A stretch of DNA of 6,361 bases, taken from NCBI GenBank assembly GCA_934454035.1, contig CAKSFY010000125.1:1-6361 (forward strand), in the 5' to 3' direction. A program made the position numbers and the translations under genes. Origin of the DNA: an uncultured Clostridia bacterium. GTDB lineage: Bacteria > Bacillota > Clostridia > UBA1381. Positions 4,847 to 6,361 of this stretch are shown here, piece by piece (within the stretch, counting starts at the first letter, position 1; each line of letters starts with the position of its first letter). The notes beneath the pieces were generated by a model. It did not search any database. It was not told the DNA's origin and was given only the letters and a program-made list of their open reading frames with translations.

Positions 4847-6361
4847 TTATTCGTCGTCGTTATCATATGCAGTCAGCTCGAAATTAAGCGGCTTCATATT
4901 TTGAAGATTATCAAAAACGGAAACTTTTATTTCGGTCGAATTAGCTTTATTAAGACCGATTTGCTCAAAGGAATTCCGGACATTGTAATCATTGCTTTTA
5001 TTGACACATACCGATTTGGAATCAATAAGTTCGGTTCCGTTATAGCTTTCAAAAACGACTGTGAATTCCTTTCCTTCACCTAATGCCTCAAATCCGTTAT
5101 CATCTATATACACAAAAATATTATAGCGGGGAAGAATAATAGGCTTGGTAAACGGCTTTGCTGCATCAAATCCATCCCAAAGAAATGCTTTTATACAATC
5201 TGAACCGTATTCTTCAACAAAAAGAAGATTCGGTTTGATAATTATGCCGCTGTTTGCTTTTATGCTTTGCGTTTGTATATCCAAAAGCTTAGTGCCGTCA
5301 TATGCCGCACATGCAAGTACGCAGTCTTTGTCGTATCCGTTTACATATAGCATACCGCCATCATATTCCATGCGCGGAGTATTGCTGCAGAAGGTATACG
5401 TTGCATAAGGTGTAGAAACAACATACCCGTTGCAGGAAACCTCACACCAATATGTTTTTTGTTCTCCGTCCTTTGCATCTGTCGGGAGTCGGAAGTCTTT
5501 TGATGTCTGATTTTTAATTGCTGCATTTCTATATTTCCAATTAAAATTGCCCAGGTCATATTCACCGATATATTCGTACCATTGATATTTTATTTTATCT
5601 TCGTATCCCGGGGCAGCCTTGACTTCAACCGAAATAGTTTCTCCGTCTGAAATATCTGAAATTAGTTTTCCCTCCGGCTGCTTTATTATTTCAAACGGCA
5701 CGTCGGTAACGGTTACATTTGCCAGCGATTCCGATGCTGATGTGAAACTTCCGTCCGCGTTTTGGAATGCCTTGCCGTTTGCAAGCATATCGGTATAATT
5801 TTCGGAGTATATTTCCGCAAAACTTCCGCCTTTGAGCAAAAGATTCCCTTTGACCTGTTTATTGAACTTGCCGCTTTCGATTGTAAGCAGAGGAGTACTC
5901 TCTCCGGCGGTTTTTGTTTCTGTTGCCGATAGTACGGTGCCGTTGCCTGTTATTGTCATTGTTCCGTAGACCTCAATTATCGGGGATAAACTTTTACCGT
6001 TTAAATCAAGTGTTGTATTCTCACCCTTAAAGCTCAGCGCTGCACCTGCTTCTGTTATATCCGTCATAAGACGGATTGCTGTGCCGGGGGTTTCGTTTGA
6101 ATATGCAGCTGCTTCGGTTATATCATCATAATATTGCACATCTTTGCCGTTTTCGGTTTTTACGGCAAACTGATGACCGCAGCAGGTACATTCTCCTGTT
6201 TCGCTGTTAATATTTATGTGAGTACATTTAACCGAAAAGCCTGTCGGATTTCCGGCTTCAAAGGCTGCCGAATCAAGTATATCGGAGTATTCGCAGCCGT
6301 CGGCAAGCAAATCCGAGTATATAATCGGAAGCTTATTTGCATTTTTGTCAAGGTAAATAAT
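4847..6361 (-). CDS. Large secreted or surface multidomain protein (C-terminal 504 residues, N-terminus beyond right edge)
   Basis: The frame is open to the right edge, so the signal peptide and any N-terminal domain are not visible; a TTG at 6310 is an internal Leu. From the edge: a leader-like segment (1-40); a C-x-H-x9-C-x-C-C-G-H motif (46-63) resembling small zinc-ribbon units; a Thr/Gly/Asn-rich section with LDLNGKSLS and GTMTITGNGT (about 90-185) typical of right-handed beta-helix turns; an Ig-like domain (about 220-325) with KYQWYEY and YWCEVS; and two tandem copies of an about 75-residue module (about 336-407 and 415-499) marked by AYDGTKLLD...IKAFLWDGFDAAKP and SYNGTELID...IKVSVFDNLQNMKP. 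It ends in an acidic YDNDDE with no LPxTG, S-layer or membrane anchor. Similar architectures occur in extracellular proteins of gut Clostridia. No enzyme activity can be assigned, and no link to lipid synthesis is seen. Confidence 0.8.
   Translation of the reverse strand: MIYLDKNANKLPIIYSDLLADGCEYSDILDSAAFEAGNPTGFSVKCTHININSETGECTCCGHQFAVKTENGKDVQYYDDITEAAAYSNETPGTAIRLMTDITEAGAALSFKGENTTLDLNGKSLSPIIEVYGTMTITGNGTVLSATETKTAGESTPLLTIESGKFNKQVKGNLLLKGGSFAEIYSENYTDMLANGKAFQNADGSFTSASESLANVTVTDVPFEIIKQPEGKLISDISDGETISVEVKAAPGYEDKIKYQWYEYIGEYDLGNFNWKYRNAAIKNQTSKDFRLPTDAKDGEQKTYWCEVSCNGYVVSTPYATYTFCSNTPRMEYDGGMLYVNGYDKDCVLACAAYDGTKLLDIQTQSIKANSGIIIKPNLLFVEEYGSDCIKAFLWDGFDAAKPFTKPIILPRYNIFVYIDDNGFEALGEGKEFTVVFESYNGTELIDSKSVCVNKSNDYNVRNSFEQIGLNKANSTEIKVSVFDNLQNMKPLNFELTAYDNDDE

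Noticed and set aside
4851..4860. Short TCG triplet run as a microsatellite
   Set aside because: Three units only, encoding the acidic C-terminal tail of the surface protein.
4847..6310. Treating TTG at 6310 as the true start of the surface protein
   Set aside because: The frame stays open to the window edge, no ribosome binding site precedes the TTG, and a secreted protein would need a signal peptide that is absent there.

Overview
The window looks like a piece of a Firmicutes chromosome, most likely a gut-type Clostridia member (Oscillospiraceae/Lachnospiraceae-like). The reasons are the gene order of the fatty acid synthesis cluster, use of FabK as the enoyl-ACP reductase, moderately A+T-rich codons, strong AGGAG-type ribosome binding sites, and a secreted multidomain protein of a style common in gut Clostridia. 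No RNA gene, mobile element or CRISPR array is visible. Every convincing gene is on the minus strand, so transcription runs from the right edge to the left edge.

Read in the direction of transcription. (1) 6361-4847 holds the C-terminal 504 residues of a large, probably secreted protein. It has a C-x-H...C-x-C-C-G-H cysteine motif, a beta-helix-like section, an Ig-like domain and two tandem copies of a C-terminal module; its N-terminus lies off the window. (2) 4846-4757 is a compact control region: a 46-bp inverted repeat that contains a consensus extended -10 promoter for the next gene and a 20-bp operator-like palindrome. (3) 4756-4268 encodes a MarR-family winged-helix regulator. (4) 4267-4164 is a second control region with two identical 20-bp copies of the same palindrome, 44 bp apart. 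(5) 4163-1 is the type II fatty acid synthase operon fabH-acpP-fabK-fabD-fabG-fabF, with fabF cut by the left edge.

The fab genes cover most of initiation and elongation: FabD makes malonyl-ACP on the AcpP carrier, FabH primes the chain with acyl-CoA, FabF extends it, FabG reduces the 3-keto group and FabK reduces the enoyl group. The dehydratase (FabZ) and the acetyl-CoA carboxylase subunits are not in the window and would be expected further left, as in streptococcal and clostridial clusters. Genes are tightly packed: fabK/fabD overlap by 13 nt, fabD/fabG by 8 nt, and the fabK ribosome binding site lies in the last codons of acpP.

The most interesting signal is regulatory. The palindrome CTTGTTG-N6-CAACAAG occurs three times, only in the two non-coding gaps flanking the MarR gene. 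It covers the -35 of the regulator's own promoter and sits twice ahead of fabH. This suggests an autoregulated local repressor of fatty acid synthesis that holds the position of FabT in streptococci but uses a different operator. The same 46-bp palindrome also places a mirrored extended -10 on the plus strand, and its core resembles an intrinsic terminator, so it may be promoter, operator and terminator at once.
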